A program made the position numbers and the translations under genes. Below the pieces are notes generated by a model, which made no database searches, had not been told where the DNA came from, and worked only from the letters and a program-made list of their open reading frames with translations. A DNA stretch of 35,291 nucleotides from Prochlorococcaceae cyanobacterium jk18x22bins.40 (GTDB taxonomy: Bacteria > Cyanobacteriota > Cyanobacteriia > PCC-6307 > Cyanobiaceae): NCBI GenBank assembly GCA_022826155.1, contig JAJDVL010000045.1:1-35291 (forward strand), in the 5' to 3' direction. Shown here piece by piece: positions 23,063 through 32,742 of the stretch. Every line of letters starts with the position of its first letter. Positions within the stretch are counted from its first letter, which is position 1.

Positions 23063-24585
23063 GGGGTGTTTTGCAGGGCGACGGCCAGGATCTGTTGCAA
23101 CATGGGGGTGCCCGCCACGGTTTGATCCGCCAGGCTGAAGAGGGGACGGGATAGGATCCCTCCCACCGCCGTCACGGCTACACAGAACACCAGGGCCAGG
23201 CGCAGGGGAGGGAGACCAGCCAGGTTCCAGCGAATGGCGGGATAACTTTTCACCACAGGGGAAGCGTCCTGGGGCTCCTTCACCACCATGTTTTTGATGA
23301 CGCCGATGTAGTAGTAGATGGAGATCACCGATGTCACCAGGCCCACAATCACCATGGTGTATTGCCCGCTGCCCCAGCCCGCCACAAACAAATAGATCTT
23401 CCCGAAAAACCCCAGCATGGGGGGAATGCCACCCAGGGACAGCAGGCAGAGGCTCAGCCCCAGGGTAATGAGGGGGTCCTTCTGGTACAGGCCGGCGTAG
23501 TCGCTGATGCGGTCACTACCGGTTCTCAGGGAGAAGAGGATTACACAGGCAAAGGCCCCCAGGTTCATGAAGAGATAGGTGGCCAGATAGAGCACCGCCG
23601 CCGCGTAGCCCTCGGCGGTGCCACACACCAGGCCAATCATCACGAAGCCGGCTTGGGCAATGGAGCTGTAGGCCAGCATCCGCTTCATGGAGGTCTGGGC
23701 CAGGGCCACCACGTTTCCCAGAACCATGCTCAGGATGGCCAACACGGTGAACAGCAGCTCCCATTGGGCGCTCAGGCTGCTGAAACAGCTCACCAACAGC
23801 CGCAGCGCCAGGGCAAAACCGGCGGTTTTGGAGCCCACCGAAAGGAAGGCCACAACGGGGGTGGGGCTGCCCTCGTACACGTCGGGGGTCCACTGGTGGA
23901 ACGGCACCGCCGCGATTTTGAACCCCACCGTGGCCAGCACGAAGATCAGCGCCAAGGTGGCCACCGGTGTCTGGCTGGATTGCACCGCCAGACCCACCGC
24001 CTCCAGGCTGGTGTCTCCACCGGTGAGGCCATAGAGCAGGGAGGCGCCGTAGAGAAACACCGCCGCCGCCGCCGAGCCCACCAGCAGGTACTTGAGGGCT
24101 GCCTCTCCGGAGCGGGCATCCCGCTTCATGTAGCCGGAAAGGATATAGCTGGCGATGGAGAGGGTTTCCAGCGCGATGAACACCGTCACCAGATCCGTGG
24201 CGCCACAGAGGAGCATGGCCCCCAGGGTTGCAGCCATAAGGATGGTGGCGTATTCCCCCAGCGGTGTGCCGCTGCGCTCCACGTAGCGCCAGGACATCCA
24301 CAGGGAGAGCAGGGTGGAGCCCACCACGATGGCGCGGAGGGCAATGGAGAGGTTATCGGCGACAAAGGCGCCAAGAAACGCCGGTTCCGCCAGGCCGTTC
24401 CATTGACGGGCCAACAGCGCCAGGGTGACGACGAGGCCCCCGCTGGTCAAAGGTGGAACCCAGCGGGCGGCAGGGCGCTCGCCGGCCAGATCCACCAAAA
24501 GGCACAGCACCATGGTCAACAGCACTGCCCCTTCCGGCAACACCGCGGCGGCATGAAGGTCAAGGCCGCTGGCGATTCCCTGCAT
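23059..24585 (-). CDS. ndhB: NAD(P)H-quinone oxidoreductase subunit 2 (NdhB)
   Basis: 508-aa antiporter-like proton-pumping subunit of NDH-1 (NuoN/ND2 family), with about 14 membrane segments. Recognisable parts are [60 protein letters not shown] and [19 protein letters not shown]. The frame is open upstream to 24765, but ATG 24585 ([20 protein letters not shown]) matches family starts and leaves 130 bp to the divergent topA, in which both promoters must lie. No consensus promoter was obvious there. It opens a seven-gene minus-strand run extending to DUF3370. Confidence 0.96.
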   Translation of the reverse strand: MQGIASGLDLHAAAVLPEGAVLLTMVLCLLVDLAGERPAARWVPPLTSGGLVVTLALLARQWNGLAEPAFLGAFVADNLSIALRAIVVGSTLLSLWMSWRYVERSGTPLGEYATILMAATLGAMLLCGATDLVTVFIALETLSIASYILSGYMKRDARSGEAALKYLLVGSAAAAVFLYGASLLYGLTGGDTSLEAVGLAVQSSQTPVATLALIFVLATVGFKIAAVPFHQWTPDVYEGSPTPVVAFLSVGSKTAGFALALRLLVSCFSSLSAQWELLFTVLAILSMVLGNVVALAQTSMKRMLAYSSIAQAGFVMIGLVCGTAEGYAAAVLYLATYLFMNLGAFACVILFSLRTGSDRISDYAGLYQKDPLITLGLSLCLLSLGGIPPMLGFFGKIYLFVAGWGSGQYTMVIVGLVTSVISIYYYIGVIKNMVVKEPQDASPVVKSYPAIRWNLAGLPPLRLALVFCVAVTAVGGILSRPLFSLADQTVAGTPMLQQILAVALQNTP

Positions 24586-24715
24586 GGAGTGACGGCTGGA
24601 TGGATGATGTTCAAACTCTATCCACTCAACATCCCCTTCTTGGGCTCCCATTTTCGGCATTCTTGCGCTAAATCCAAGGACGCTCCCCCTCCACTGTCCA
24701 CTGCTGCCCCCTGCC

Positions 24716-27418
24716 GTGTCCAAGACCCTCGTCATCGTTGAGAGCCCCACCAAGGCCAAAACCATCAGGGGCTTCCTGCCCCGTGGCTTTCAGGTGACCG
24801 CCTCCATGGGCCATGTGCGTGACCTGCCCAACAACGCCAGTGAGGTCCCCGCAAGTCATAAGGGGGATACCTGGGCCAAGCTGGGGGTCAATACGACGGA
24901 TCAATTCCAGCGCCTCTACGTGGTGCCCAAAGAGAAAAAGAAAGTGGTGAAGGAGTTGAAGGCTGCCCTGGAAACCGCCGACCGGCTGCTCTTGGCCACG
25001 GATGAAGATCGGGAAGGGGAATCCATCAGTTGGCATCTGCTGGAGTTGCTCAAGCCCAGGATTCCGGTGAAGCGCCTGGTGTTCCACGAGATCACCCAGG
25101 AGGCCATTGACCGAGCCCTGGCCCACCCCCGTGAGCTGGACCAGAACCTGGTGCAGGCCCAGGAAGTGCGCCGTGTGCTGGATCGCCTGGTGGGCTATAC
25201 CCTCTCGCCCCTGTTGTGGAAAAAGGTGGCCTACGGCCTCTCCGCCGGACGGGTGCAATCTGTGGCGGTGCGCCTGCTGGTGCAACGGGAGCGCTCCCGC
25301 CTGGCCTTCCGTTCCGGTTCCTACTGGGACTTGAAGGCCAAACTGGAGCATCAGCACCAGGTTTTTGAAGCGCGGCTCACCCATGTAGCCGGTACACGGG
25401 TCGCCACAGGGGCGGACTTCGACCAGAACACCGGCGCCATCAAAACGGGGCTGACGGTGCGGCTTCTGGAGAAGCAGGAGGCACAGGCCCTCAAAGAGGT
25501 GGCCGCTCGCAAGCCCTGGGGGGTGACCCAGGTGCAGGCCAAGCCCACCACCCGCCGCCCGGTGGCCCCCTTTACCACCAGCACCCTGCAACAGGACGCC
25601 AATCGCAAGCTGCGCCTCCCGGCCCGCCAGACCATGCGAACGGCCCAGAGCCTTTACGAGAACGGCTTCATCACCTACATGCGTACGGACTCGGTTCATC
25701 TCTCGGACCAGGCCATTACTGCAGCCCGCCACTGCGTAGAAGAGAAATTCGGTGCCGACTACCTTTCCCCAAAGCCCCGCCAGTACACCACCAAGAGCCG
25801 CAACTCCCAGGAAGCCCATGAGGCCATCCGCCCTGCGGGGGAACGGTTCCGCACGCCCCAGGACACAGGCCTCAGCGGCGTGGAGCGGTCCCTCTACGAG
25901 TTGATCTGGATGCGCACCGTAGCCTGCCAGATGGCAGACGCCAAGCTCACCCTGTTGACGGTGCAACTGGAGGTGGGGGAGGCCCGCTTCCGGGCAACGG
26001 GAAAACGCATTGATTTTGCCGGGTTCTTCCGCGCCTACGTGGAAGGGAGTGATGATCCGGGCGCCGCCCTTGAAACCAAAGAGGTGCTGCTTCCAGCCCT
26101 GAAGGAAGGGGATCTGCCCACCTGCCGGGCCGTGGAGGCCCTGGATCATCAAACCCAGCCGCCAGCCCGTTTCTCCGAAGCTGCCCTGGTGCAACGGCTG
26201 GAGGCGGAAGGCATCGGCCGCCCCAGCACCTATGCGGCCATCATCGGCACCATCTGTGACCGGGGCTATGTCCAGTTGGTGGCCAATGCCCTGATCCCCA
26301 CGTTCACGGCCTTCGCGGTGACGGCCCTGCTGGAGGAGCACTTCCCCGACCTGGTGGATCCCGGATTCACGGCCCGCATGGAGGGAACCCTTGACAAAAT
26401 CTCCCAGGGTCAGGTGCAGTGGCTCCCCTACCTGAAGCGGTTCTACTGCGGCGAGAAGGGGCTGGAAGCGGAAGTGGCCCATCAGGAGCAATCCATTGAT
26501 TCCGCCACCTTCCGCACCGTGGCGCTTGAGCAGTTGCCCTGCGTGGTGCGCATCGGCAAGTTTGGCGCCTATCTGGAGGCCGACCATGACGGCCAGAGCG
26601 TCAAGGCCAACCTGCCCCCTGACATGATGCCCGCGGACCTGAGTCCCGAGCGGGTTCAGGAGCTCTGTCAAAACAAGCTGGCCGGCCCGGAAGCCTTGGG
26701 TGTAGACCCTGAGACTGGTGAGTCCATTTACCTTCTGAACGGTCAATATGGCCCCTATGTGCAACGGGGAGAAGTCACCGATGACCAGCCCAAACCCAGG
26801 CGGTCCTCCCTACCCCCCGGCATTCAGCCCGAGAACGTCACCATTGGGGATGCCCTGGACCTGTTGCGTCTGCCCCGCCTGCTGGGGGACCACCCGCAAG
26901 GGGGACGGGTGGAGGCCGGCCTGGGACGCTTTGGCCCCTATGTGGTCTGGAACAAGGGGAAAGGGGAACGGGAGTACCGATCCATCAAGGGGGACGACCA
27001 GGTGCTGACCATCACCGTGGAGCGGGCTTTGGAGTTGCTGGCCATGCCCAAGCCGGGGCGGGGCAGGCGGTCCCCGTTACGGGAGTTGGGACCCCACCCT
27101 GACGACGGAGAGCAGGTGGCTGTCTTTGCCGGACCCTACGGGCAGTACGTGAAGCACGGCAAGCTCAACTGCTCCCTGCCGGAGGGCAAGACTGCTCAAG
27201 ACGTGACCATGGAGGAGGCCGTCGGGCTGCTGGCGGCCAAGGCCGAGGCCCAAGGCATGGGCAAGGCCGCCGGGGCCGCCACAACCGGGAAGACCACCAG
27301 AAAGCGGGTCGCCAAAACCACGAAGAAGGCCACGACAGGGACCAAAACGGCAGCCACCACCAGCAAGACGAGCCGGGCCACCCGGGCGCGGCGTGCCGCC
27401 AACCCGTCGGCCCCATGA
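24716..27418 (+). CDS. topA: DNA topoisomerase I (TopA)
   Basis: 900-aa type IA topoisomerase that relaxes negative supercoils. The Toprim domain shows [13 protein letters not shown] (Glu9) and [10 protein letters not shown] (D96, D98). The catalytic tyrosine is Y321 in [22 protein letters not shown] and GIGRPSTYA are also conserved. The C-terminal part has no Cys4 zinc ribbons but repeated one-strand modules ([41 protein letters not shown]) and ends in a ~45-residue Lys/Thr/Arg-rich tail, typical of cyanobacterial enzymes. The start is GTG at 24716, fixed by the [11 protein letters not shown] consensus. The stop overlaps the lipoprotein start by 4 nt. Confidence 0.97.
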   Translation: MSKTLVIVESPTKAKTIRGFLPRGFQVTASMGHVRDLPNNASEVPASHKGDTWAKLGVNTTDQFQRLYVVPKEKKKVVKELKAALETADRLLLATDEDREGESISWHLLELLKPRIPVKRLVFHEITQEAIDRALAHPRELDQNLVQAQEVRRVLDRLVGYTLSPLLWKKVAYGLSAGRVQSVAVRLLVQRERSRLAFRSGSYWDLKAKLEHQHQVFEARLTHVAGTRVATGADFDQNTGAIKTGLTVRLLEKQEAQALKEVAARKPWGVTQVQAKPTTRRPVAPFTTSTLQQDANRKLRLPARQTMRTAQSLYENGFITYMRTDSVHLSDQAITAARHCVEEKFGADYLSPKPRQYTTKSRNSQEAHEAIRPAGERFRTPQDTGLSGVERSLYELIWMRTVACQMADAKLTLLTVQLEVGEARFRATGKRIDFAGFFRAYVEGSDDPGAALETKEVLLPALKEGDLPTCRAVEALDHQTQPPARFSEAALVQRLEAEGIGRPSTYAAIIGTICDRGYVQLVANALIPTFTAFAVTALLEEHFPDLVDPGFTARMEGTLDKISQGQVQWLPYLKRFYCGEKGLEAEVAHQEQSIDSATFRTVALEQLPCVVRIGKFGAYLEADHDGQSVKANLPPDMMPADLSPERVQELCQNKLAGPEALGVDPETGESIYLLNGQYGPYVQRGEVTDDQPKPRRSSLPPGIQPENVTIGDALDLLRLPRLLGDHPQGGRVEAGLGRFGPYVVWNKGKGEREYRSIKGDDQVLTITVERALELLAMPKPGRGRRSPLRELGPHPDDGEQVAVFAGPYGQYVKHGKLNCSLPEGKTAQDVTMEEAVGLLAAKAEAQGMGKAAGAATTGKTTRKRVAKTTKKATTGTKTAATTSKTSRATRARRAANPSAP

Positions 27419-27882
27419 TCAGCCGCCAATTCCCTGTGCGTCTTGGACCCGTTGTCTGGCTGCTGGGGTTGCTGTGCGTCGGCTGCTCCGGCACGCCTTT
27501 TGGGGAACAATTGACCGAGCGGCTGTCCGAGCCTGATGATCCTGTGGAGGAGACCGCCGTTCCCGATGTGGCGGCAGGCAACATCCCCACAGGGGAGCCA
27601 TTGATGGAGCAGTCATCCGAGGCTGGTGATCCCGTGGAAGAAACTTCCCCCGCAAATCCGGCAGCCACCACTACGCCCGTGGGTGATCCCCCCATCACAA
27701 CCCAAGCCCCCCCTCCCCTGAATCCAACCCCCTACCGTCTACTGCTACGCCTGCCTGCGGCGGATCCGGCTGCCCCGGCTGAGGCCGTGACCCAGGCGCT
27801 GCGGGCGGCGGGCATTCTGTTCGAGGTGGAAACCATCGAGCGGCTGCCCAACGAGCCCACGCCCCTGGCCCCGTCCCCATGA
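27415..27882 (+). CDS. Putative lipoprotein (155 aa)
   Basis: The N-terminus [20 protein letters not shown] followed by CVGCSG carries a lipobox (LCVGC), so Cys24 is the likely lipidated residue. The middle is Pro/Thr/Glu-rich and contains two imperfect ~30-residue repeats: ERLSEPDDPVEETAVPD...TGEP and EQSSEAGDPVEETSPAN...VGDP. The C-terminal ~45 residues (PYRLLLRLPAADPAAPAEAV, then RAAGILFEVETIERL) look like a small folded alpha/beta piece. No known family. It is translationally linked to topA (4-nt overlap) and to the DUF2232 gene (4-nt overlap). Confidence 0.78.
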   Translation: MISRQFPVRLGPVVWLLGLLCVGCSGTPFGEQLTERLSEPDDPVEETAVPDVAAGNIPTGEPLMEQSSEAGDPVEETSPANPAATTTPVGDPPITTQAPPPLNPTPYRLLLRLPAADPAAPAEAVTQALRAAGILFEVETIERLPNEPTPLAPSP

Positions 27883-28559
27883 CCTGGTCGCCCCCGTCGC
27901 TCCGGAGTCCACGCCTCAAATGGTCCGAGGCGCGCCGCATCACCGATACCGCCTATCTGGCGGCAGCCACAGGCCTGCTGTTTATCGCCCTCTACTACCT
28001 CCCTGTGGGAGGCCCCCTCCTTCGCTTGGCCCTGCCCTTGCCTCTGGCCCTGCTCCAGGTGCGCCATGGCGGCCGTAGCGGCTTGATGGGGGCCGGTGTG
28101 GCCGTCCTGCTGCTCAGTGTACTTATGGGCCCCATCCGTGGCCCCCTGGTGTTGTTCCCCTATGGCTGCTTGGGAATCTGGCTGGGATGGTGCTGGAACC
28201 GGGGATTGGGCTGGGGCGTGAGCTGGAGCGTGGGGGCCCTGGTGGGCAGCCTCGGCTTCGTGATACGAATCGCGGTGCTCTCCCTATTGCTGGGGAACAA
28301 TCTTTGGGTGGTGATCACCAACGCCGCTGTCCAGATGCTGGGCTGGCTCCTGACCCCTCTGGAGACCGTTCTGGGGCTTCCGCTGGCCCCCACCGTCCCC
28401 CAGGTGCAAGCCATGGCCGTGGTGTTGATCCTGCTGCAGAACACCGTCTATACCCTCACCCTCCACATGGTGTCCTATTGGATCTTCCCCCGCCTGCGCA
28501 GTGCCGTCAGCGACCCTCCTGATCTGTTGCGTCCCCTGGTGGCCCTTGATCCGTTATGA
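27879..28559 (+). CDS. DUF2232 integral membrane protein
   Basis: 226 aa with about five to six hydrophobic segments (for example AAATGLLFIALYYLPVGG, GLMGAGVAVLLLSVLMG, LVGSLGFVIRIAVLSLLLG, VVLILLQNTVYTLTLHMVSY). The cytoplasmic N-terminus is basic (RSPRLKWSEARRITDTAYLA). The pattern matches the DUF2232/YybS-like family found in cyanobacteria, with conserved RHG between membrane helices. Function unknown; some members show similarity to S-components of vitamin transporters. It overlaps the lipoprotein gene and recQ by 4 nt each. Confidence 0.8.
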   Translation: MTWSPPSLRSPRLKWSEARRITDTAYLAAATGLLFIALYYLPVGGPLLRLALPLPLALLQVRHGGRSGLMGAGVAVLLLSVLMGPIRGPLVLFPYGCLGIWLGWCWNRGLGWGVSWSVGALVGSLGFVIRIAVLSLLLGNNLWVVITNAAVQMLGWLLTPLETVLGLPLAPTVPQVQAMAVVLILLQNTVYTLTLHMVSYWIFPRLRSAVSDPPDLLRPLVALDPL

Positions 28560-30412
28560 CGTCTCGCCCACAGGCTGTTCTTCGGGAGGTTTTTGGCCAC
28601 CAGGCCTTCCGCCCCGGCCAGGCGGCAGTCATTGAGGCCATTCTGGACAACCGCCATGTGCTGGCGGTGATGCCTACAGGCGCCGGTAAATCCCTGTGTT
28701 TTCAAGTGCCGGCCCTGGTGCGGGGCGGGCTGACGGTGGTGGTCTCTCCCCTGGTGGCCCTGATGCAAGACCAGGTGGCGGCCCTGCGCCTCTGTGGCGT
28801 GGCGGCGGACAGCATCAACTCCGGCAAGAGGCGGGCAGAGAACGTGGCCACATGGCGGCGCGTGGTTGCCGGTGAGATCCGGCTGCTCTACATGGCGCCG
28901 GAACGGCTCATGACGGAGCCCATGCTGGCCGCCCTCGCCAAGTTGCCTCTCACCCTGCTGGCCATTGACGAGGCCCACTGCATTTCCCAGTGGGGTCATG
29001 GCTTTCGGCCGGAGTATGCGGATCTCTGTCGTCTCCATGACGTCTTCCCCCGGGTGCCCATCCTGGCCCTGACAGCCACTGCCGACGCCGTTACCCGGGA
29101 CGACATTGCCCAGCAGTTGCTGCGGGGGCGGATGGAGCGGGTGGTGCAGGGGTTTGATCGACCCAACATCCACCTCTCCGTGCAGATGAAGCGGAACTGG
29201 AAACGGCAACTGCTGGACATCCTGGCCCGCTACCCGAACGAGAGCGGCATTGTGTACTGCCTCTCCCGCAAGAAAACAGAAGCGGTGGCTGCGTTGCTAC
29301 AGCAGGAGGGCCTCCACGCTCTCCCCTATCACGCGGCCATGGGTCAAACGGCCCGCGAGGCCCATCAAAACACCTTCATCACGGATCAGGCGGTGATCAT
29401 GGTGGCCACCATCGCCTTCGGAATGGGCATCGACAAGGCCGACGTGCGCTTTGTGGTGCATACGGATCTGCCCGGCACCATGGAGGCCTACTACCAGGAG
29501 ATTGGCCGGGCCGGGCGGGATGGCGCCGCCGCCGCGGCCCACATGCTCTACGGCCTGGGGGATCTGCGCATGAGGCGTCAGTTCATTGAAGACGAAGCCT
29601 CCAGCCCGGAGCGCAAACGCCAGGAACACAAGCGGCTGGATGCCCTGCTGGGCTACTGCGAGTCCCCATCCTGCCGCCGGATGTCGTTGCTGGCGTATTT
29701 CGGGGAGGAAAGCGAACCCTGCGGCAATTGCGACATTTGCCACCATCCGGCTCCCTGCCTGGATGGCACGGACGCAGCCCGTCAGGTGCTGGAAGCTGTC
29801 CACCAATCCGGGCAACGCTATGGGGCGGCCCACGTGGTTGATATTGTCTATGGCTCCCTGACGGAGAAAGTGCGCCGGGCTGGTCACGAACGCCTGGAGA
29901 GCTTTGGCGTGGGGAAAGGACGGGGCAAAAACCAGTGGCGTTCCCTCGTTCGCCAGATGGTGGCCACTGGCCTGCTCAAGCTGGATATTGGCGGCTACGG
30001 CGGCCTGAGGATCACCCCCAAGGGCCGTGGGTTGCAAGGGGGCGAGGAAACGTTCTTTTATCGGGAGGACGTTGTGGCTCCATCCCCCCCATCCCCTGAA
30101 CCATCCACCAACGGCCGCAGGACCCAAGCCAGCCGGAGTGCCCCGGCAGAGGGACCTCTCAGTGATGAGCAGGGGGATCTTCTCGCCAGACTGAAAGCCT
30201 TACGGCTGCACTTGGCCCAGCAGCGCGGCGTGCCGGCCTACATTATCTTTCCCGACCGCACCCTCCTTGACATGGCCCGCCGCTGTCCGCGCACGAAGGA
30301 GGAGTTTGCCCAGGTGAGCGGCGTCGGAACTGTAAAATTGAGGGATTTTGCTGAACCGTTCCTGGCGGCAATTGCGGCAAAAGCGCCTCCTTCTTCCGAC
30401 CTTCAGCCGTGA
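28556..30412 (+). CDS. recQ: ATP-dependent DNA helicase RecQ
   Basis: 618-aa SF2 3'-5' helicase for recombination and fork repair. The N-terminal RecQ motif is FGHQAFRPGQAAVIEAILDN. Motif I is TGAGKS (41-46), motif II DEAH (138-141) followed by the aromatic-rich loop CISQWGHGFRPEY, and motif VI is QEIGRAGRDG. The zinc subdomain has C373, C389, C392 and C395 (CGNCDIC). A winged helix follows around 405-500, then a low-complexity linker and an HRDC domain at about 535-610 (KALRLHLAQQRGVPAYIIFP). Complete full-length bacterial RecQ. ATGA overlaps on both sides. Confidence 0.97.
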   Translation: MTSRPQAVLREVFGHQAFRPGQAAVIEAILDNRHVLAVMPTGAGKSLCFQVPALVRGGLTVVVSPLVALMQDQVAALRLCGVAADSINSGKRRAENVATWRRVVAGEIRLLYMAPERLMTEPMLAALAKLPLTLLAIDEAHCISQWGHGFRPEYADLCRLHDVFPRVPILALTATADAVTRDDIAQQLLRGRMERVVQGFDRPNIHLSVQMKRNWKRQLLDILARYPNESGIVYCLSRKKTEAVAALLQQEGLHALPYHAAMGQTAREAHQNTFITDQAVIMVATIAFGMGIDKADVRFVVHTDLPGTMEAYYQEIGRAGRDGAAAAAHMLYGLGDLRMRRQFIEDEASSPERKRQEHKRLDALLGYCESPSCRRMSLLAYFGEESEPCGNCDICHHPAPCLDGTDAARQVLEAVHQSGQRYGAAHVVDIVYGSLTEKVRRAGHERLESFGVGKGRGKNQWRSLVRQMVATGLLKLDIGGYGGLRITPKGRGLQGGEETFFYREDVVAPSPPSPEPSTNGRRTQASRSAPAEGPLSDEQGDLLARLKALRLHLAQQRGVPAYIIFPDRTLLDMARRCPRTKEEFAQVSGVGTVKLRDFAEPFLAAIAAKAPPSSDLQP

Positions 30413-30897
30413 CCGCCATGCGCCGCCTTGTGTCGTCCATTTTTGATGACCGCCACTTCCTTGATCTCCTGGGCCGCTTTGAACGGATGCTGGCCCGGGT
30501 CCTGGCCGTGGCATTGGGTGTGGTCATTGTGGTGGCCACAGTTCATCTGCTGGTCCACATGGCCCAGGTCGTCCATCGCACAGAGGACAACCTGATGGGG
30601 AACGGGCTTATTCCCCTCCTGGGGGAGTTGCTCACCCTCCTCATTGCCATTGAGGTGCTGGAAAACATTACCGCCTATCTGCGGCGCCACACCATCCAGT
30701 TGGAATTGGTTCTGGCCACGGCCCTGACGGCCCTGGCCCGCAAGGTGATTGTCCTCAAGCCCGACATCGAGGATCCGGCCCCTCTGATTGTGGCGCTGGG
30801 CGCCGCCATCGTGTTCCTCTCGGCAGGGTACTGGATGGTGCGCAAGGCCCATGATCAGACCACCAAACCCCATGGTGGTCCCAACGATCACCACTGA
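30409..30897 (+). CDS. PsiE-like phosphate-starvation-inducible membrane protein
   Basis: 162 aa with four predicted membrane helices (MLARVLAVALGVVIVVATVH, IPLLGELLTLLIAIEVLENI, ELVLATALTALARKVIVL, LIVALGAAIVFLSAGYWMV). IEVLENITAYLR and ARKVIVLK are typical of the PsiE family. Role unknown; the E. coli founder is induced by phosphate starvation. The start is GTG at 30409, overlapping the recQ stop by 4 nt, or ATG 30418. It ends the topA run and converges on flv1. A hairpin with 7-bp arms GACCACC/GGTGGTC (30858-30864, 30874-30880) lies in its 3' end. Confidence 0.82.
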   Translation: MTAMRRLVSSIFDDRHFLDLLGRFERMLARVLAVALGVVIVVATVHLLVHMAQVVHRTEDNLMGNGLIPLLGELLTLLIAIEVLENITAYLRRHTIQLELVLATALTALARKVIVLKPDIEDPAPLIVALGAAIVFLSAGYWMVRKAHDQTTKPHGGPNDHH

Positions 30898-30929
30898 TCA
30901 GCCAAGGATTCCATGTCGGGTCAATGAGT

Positions 30930-32708
30930 TTAGTAGTAAGCCCCACTGCGTCGCTGATGGACAGCCGTCCGGCCTTGTTCATCCAGTAGGGCTCCATGCT
31001 CCACATGGCCGTAGACAAGCCAGTGGTCACCGCACTCCATGCGTTGACACACCTGCACCTCCAGCCAGGCCAGGGCCTCCTGCAGCAGGGGCTGGCCATG
31101 GGGGCTCTCCGTCACCTCCAGGCCTGCAAAACGGTCGGCGCCGGGGGGAAAGGGTTGCAGGAAGTGTTTCATGAGACCCTTTTCCCGGCCTGCGGCCAGC
31201 ACGTTGAGGGCGAAGTGGTTGCCGTTGTGCAGCAACTGCTCCACGGCTCGATCCTTGGCCACCGCCACCGTGATGCCCGGCGGGGTGAAGCTGGCCTGGG
31301 ACACCCAACTGGCCACCATGGCTCCACCCAGGTCGCCACGGCGGGCTGTGAGCACACAGAGGGAACCCAGCACCCGACCCAGGGCCTGGAGGGACGGCGC
31401 ACTGCTGCTGTCCTTGAGGCCACCGGCGGCGCGCCGTTGCTGTTGTCGCTGTTGCCGGTGCAGAGTTTGGCCCAGATCCGTGCCGATTTCCTCGCAGCGC
31501 TTCAAGGCGGCGGCATCGGGTGAGAAGCGCACCCTCAAGGTGGGGAAGGCAAAGGGAAATCCACAGTCCCGCAACTTTTTTTCCAACAGGTCGATGGCCT
31601 CCCCACTCCAGCCGTAGCTGCCGAACACCCCCACCGGTGTAGTCCGTTCCGCTTCCGCCAACACCGTTCCCAATGCCGCCATGATGGGCGTGGGGGCATG
31701 ACCCCCCAGGGTGGGGGAGCCGATCAGCAACGCCTGACTGCTGTGAATGGCCTGGCGCAGGTCTTCCGCGCCGCTGAACTCGCAGTTCACACTTTGCACC
31801 CGCACCCCTGCCTTGGCGATGCCTTGCCCCAGGGCCGAGGCCATGGCGGCAGTGTTGCCGTAGGCACTGGCAAACAGCAGGGCCACGCTCAGGGAGGAGT
31901 GGTGCTGTCCCTCGCCCCAGCGGCGATAGTCGTTGAACAGGCGGCGCCAGCTTTGGCTGATCATGGGTCCATGACCCGGGGCCAGGGCCTGGATCGTTAA
32001 ATCCTCCAGACGATCCACCACGTTGTCCACCTGCTGGGCCATAGGGGCCATCAGACAGTCGTAGTAGAAGCGACGGTCTTCTTCATGGAGTCCGCCGTGG
32101 GATTCTTCCAATTCCTCCGTACAAACGTGGGCCCCAAAAAATTTGCCGCTGAAGAGAATCCCGTCCCGATCTTCATGGGCCAGCAGCCCGCCGGGCCAGC
32201 GGGGCGTGGGTGCTGGACATAACCGCAGATGCCAGTGGTCATCCGGCTTGCCCACTGGCATCTGCACCTCCCCACGGACCATCTGCAACGGCGGCACAGG
32301 GGGCGCCGGGCTGGGGTCTGCCGATGGGGTGGTTGATCCTGGACGGGAGGGCGGACTCCAGAGCTCTTGCAGCAGCTTGACGCCAGCGCTGGAGGCCAGC
32401 AGACGCAGGCGAGGATAGGCCATGGCCATGGAGCGCAGCAAACCCACCCGGTTGGGATTCACGTGGCCCACCACCACTGCAATGGGGTGATCCGGAGGGC
32501 AGTGCTGTTTCAGCGCCTCAAGAAAGGGCTCACGGAACGACTCCCCAGGGGGATGGATCAACGTGGCCTCGGGGCCGGGAATGAAGAAGCTGTTGGTGCT
32601 GGTGCCCCGCTCCAGGCCGTACTCCACCTCAAAGCGCAGCCGCTCCGGGCTGAGGCCCCGCAGGCAGAGCAACGAATCTGCAACAGACAGGGTGACGACG
32701 CGACGCAT
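30930..32708 (-). CDS. flv1: Flavodiiron protein Flv1 (FlvA type)
   Basis: 592 aa from ATG 32708 (MRRVVTLSVADSLLCLRGLS); the frame upstream to 32909 overlaps the 3' end of flv3. Domain order: beta-lactamase-like (1-265), flavodoxin (~274-430, ASAYGNTAAMASALGQGI), flavin reductase-like (~440-592, MVASWVSQASFTPPGITVAV). The di-iron ligand motif is replaced by GHVNPNR (81-87), the hallmark of FlvA proteins, which work as the partner of FlvB in reducing O2 with electrons from photosystem I. A Pro/Ser-rich insertion (119-141) lies in the first domain and is unusual. It is 34 bp downstream of flv3. Confidence 0.93.
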   Translation of the reverse strand: MRRVVTLSVADSLLCLRGLSPERLRFEVEYGLERGTSTNSFFIPGPEATLIHPPGESFREPFLEALKQHCPPDHPIAVVVGHVNPNRVGLLRSMAMAYPRLRLLASSAGVKLLQELWSPPSRPGSTTPSADPSPAPPVPPLQMVRGEVQMPVGKPDDHWHLRLCPAPTPRWPGGLLAHEDRDGILFSGKFFGAHVCTEELEESHGGLHEEDRRFYYDCLMAPMAQQVDNVVDRLEDLTIQALAPGHGPMISQSWRRLFNDYRRWGEGQHHSSLSVALLFASAYGNTAAMASALGQGIAKAGVRVQSVNCEFSGAEDLRQAIHSSQALLIGSPTLGGHAPTPIMAALGTVLAEAERTTPVGVFGSYGWSGEAIDLLEKKLRDCGFPFAFPTLRVRFSPDAAALKRCEEIGTDLGQTLHRQQRQQQRRAAGGLKDSSSAPSLQALGRVLGSLCVLTARRGDLGGAMVASWVSQASFTPPGITVAVAKDRAVEQLLHNGNHFALNVLAAGREKGLMKHFLQPFPPGADRFAGLEVTESPHGQPLLQEALAWLEVQVCQRMECGDHWLVYGHVEHGALLDEQGRTAVHQRRSGAYY

Positions 32709-32742
32709 GGCGTTCCCGGGCGATGTGGTGAATGGATTCAGT

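Noticed and set aside
24668..26764. 698-aa minus-strand ORF
   Set aside because: It is the antisense shadow of topA, with the His/Gly/Gln-rich composition expected from GC-rich complement.
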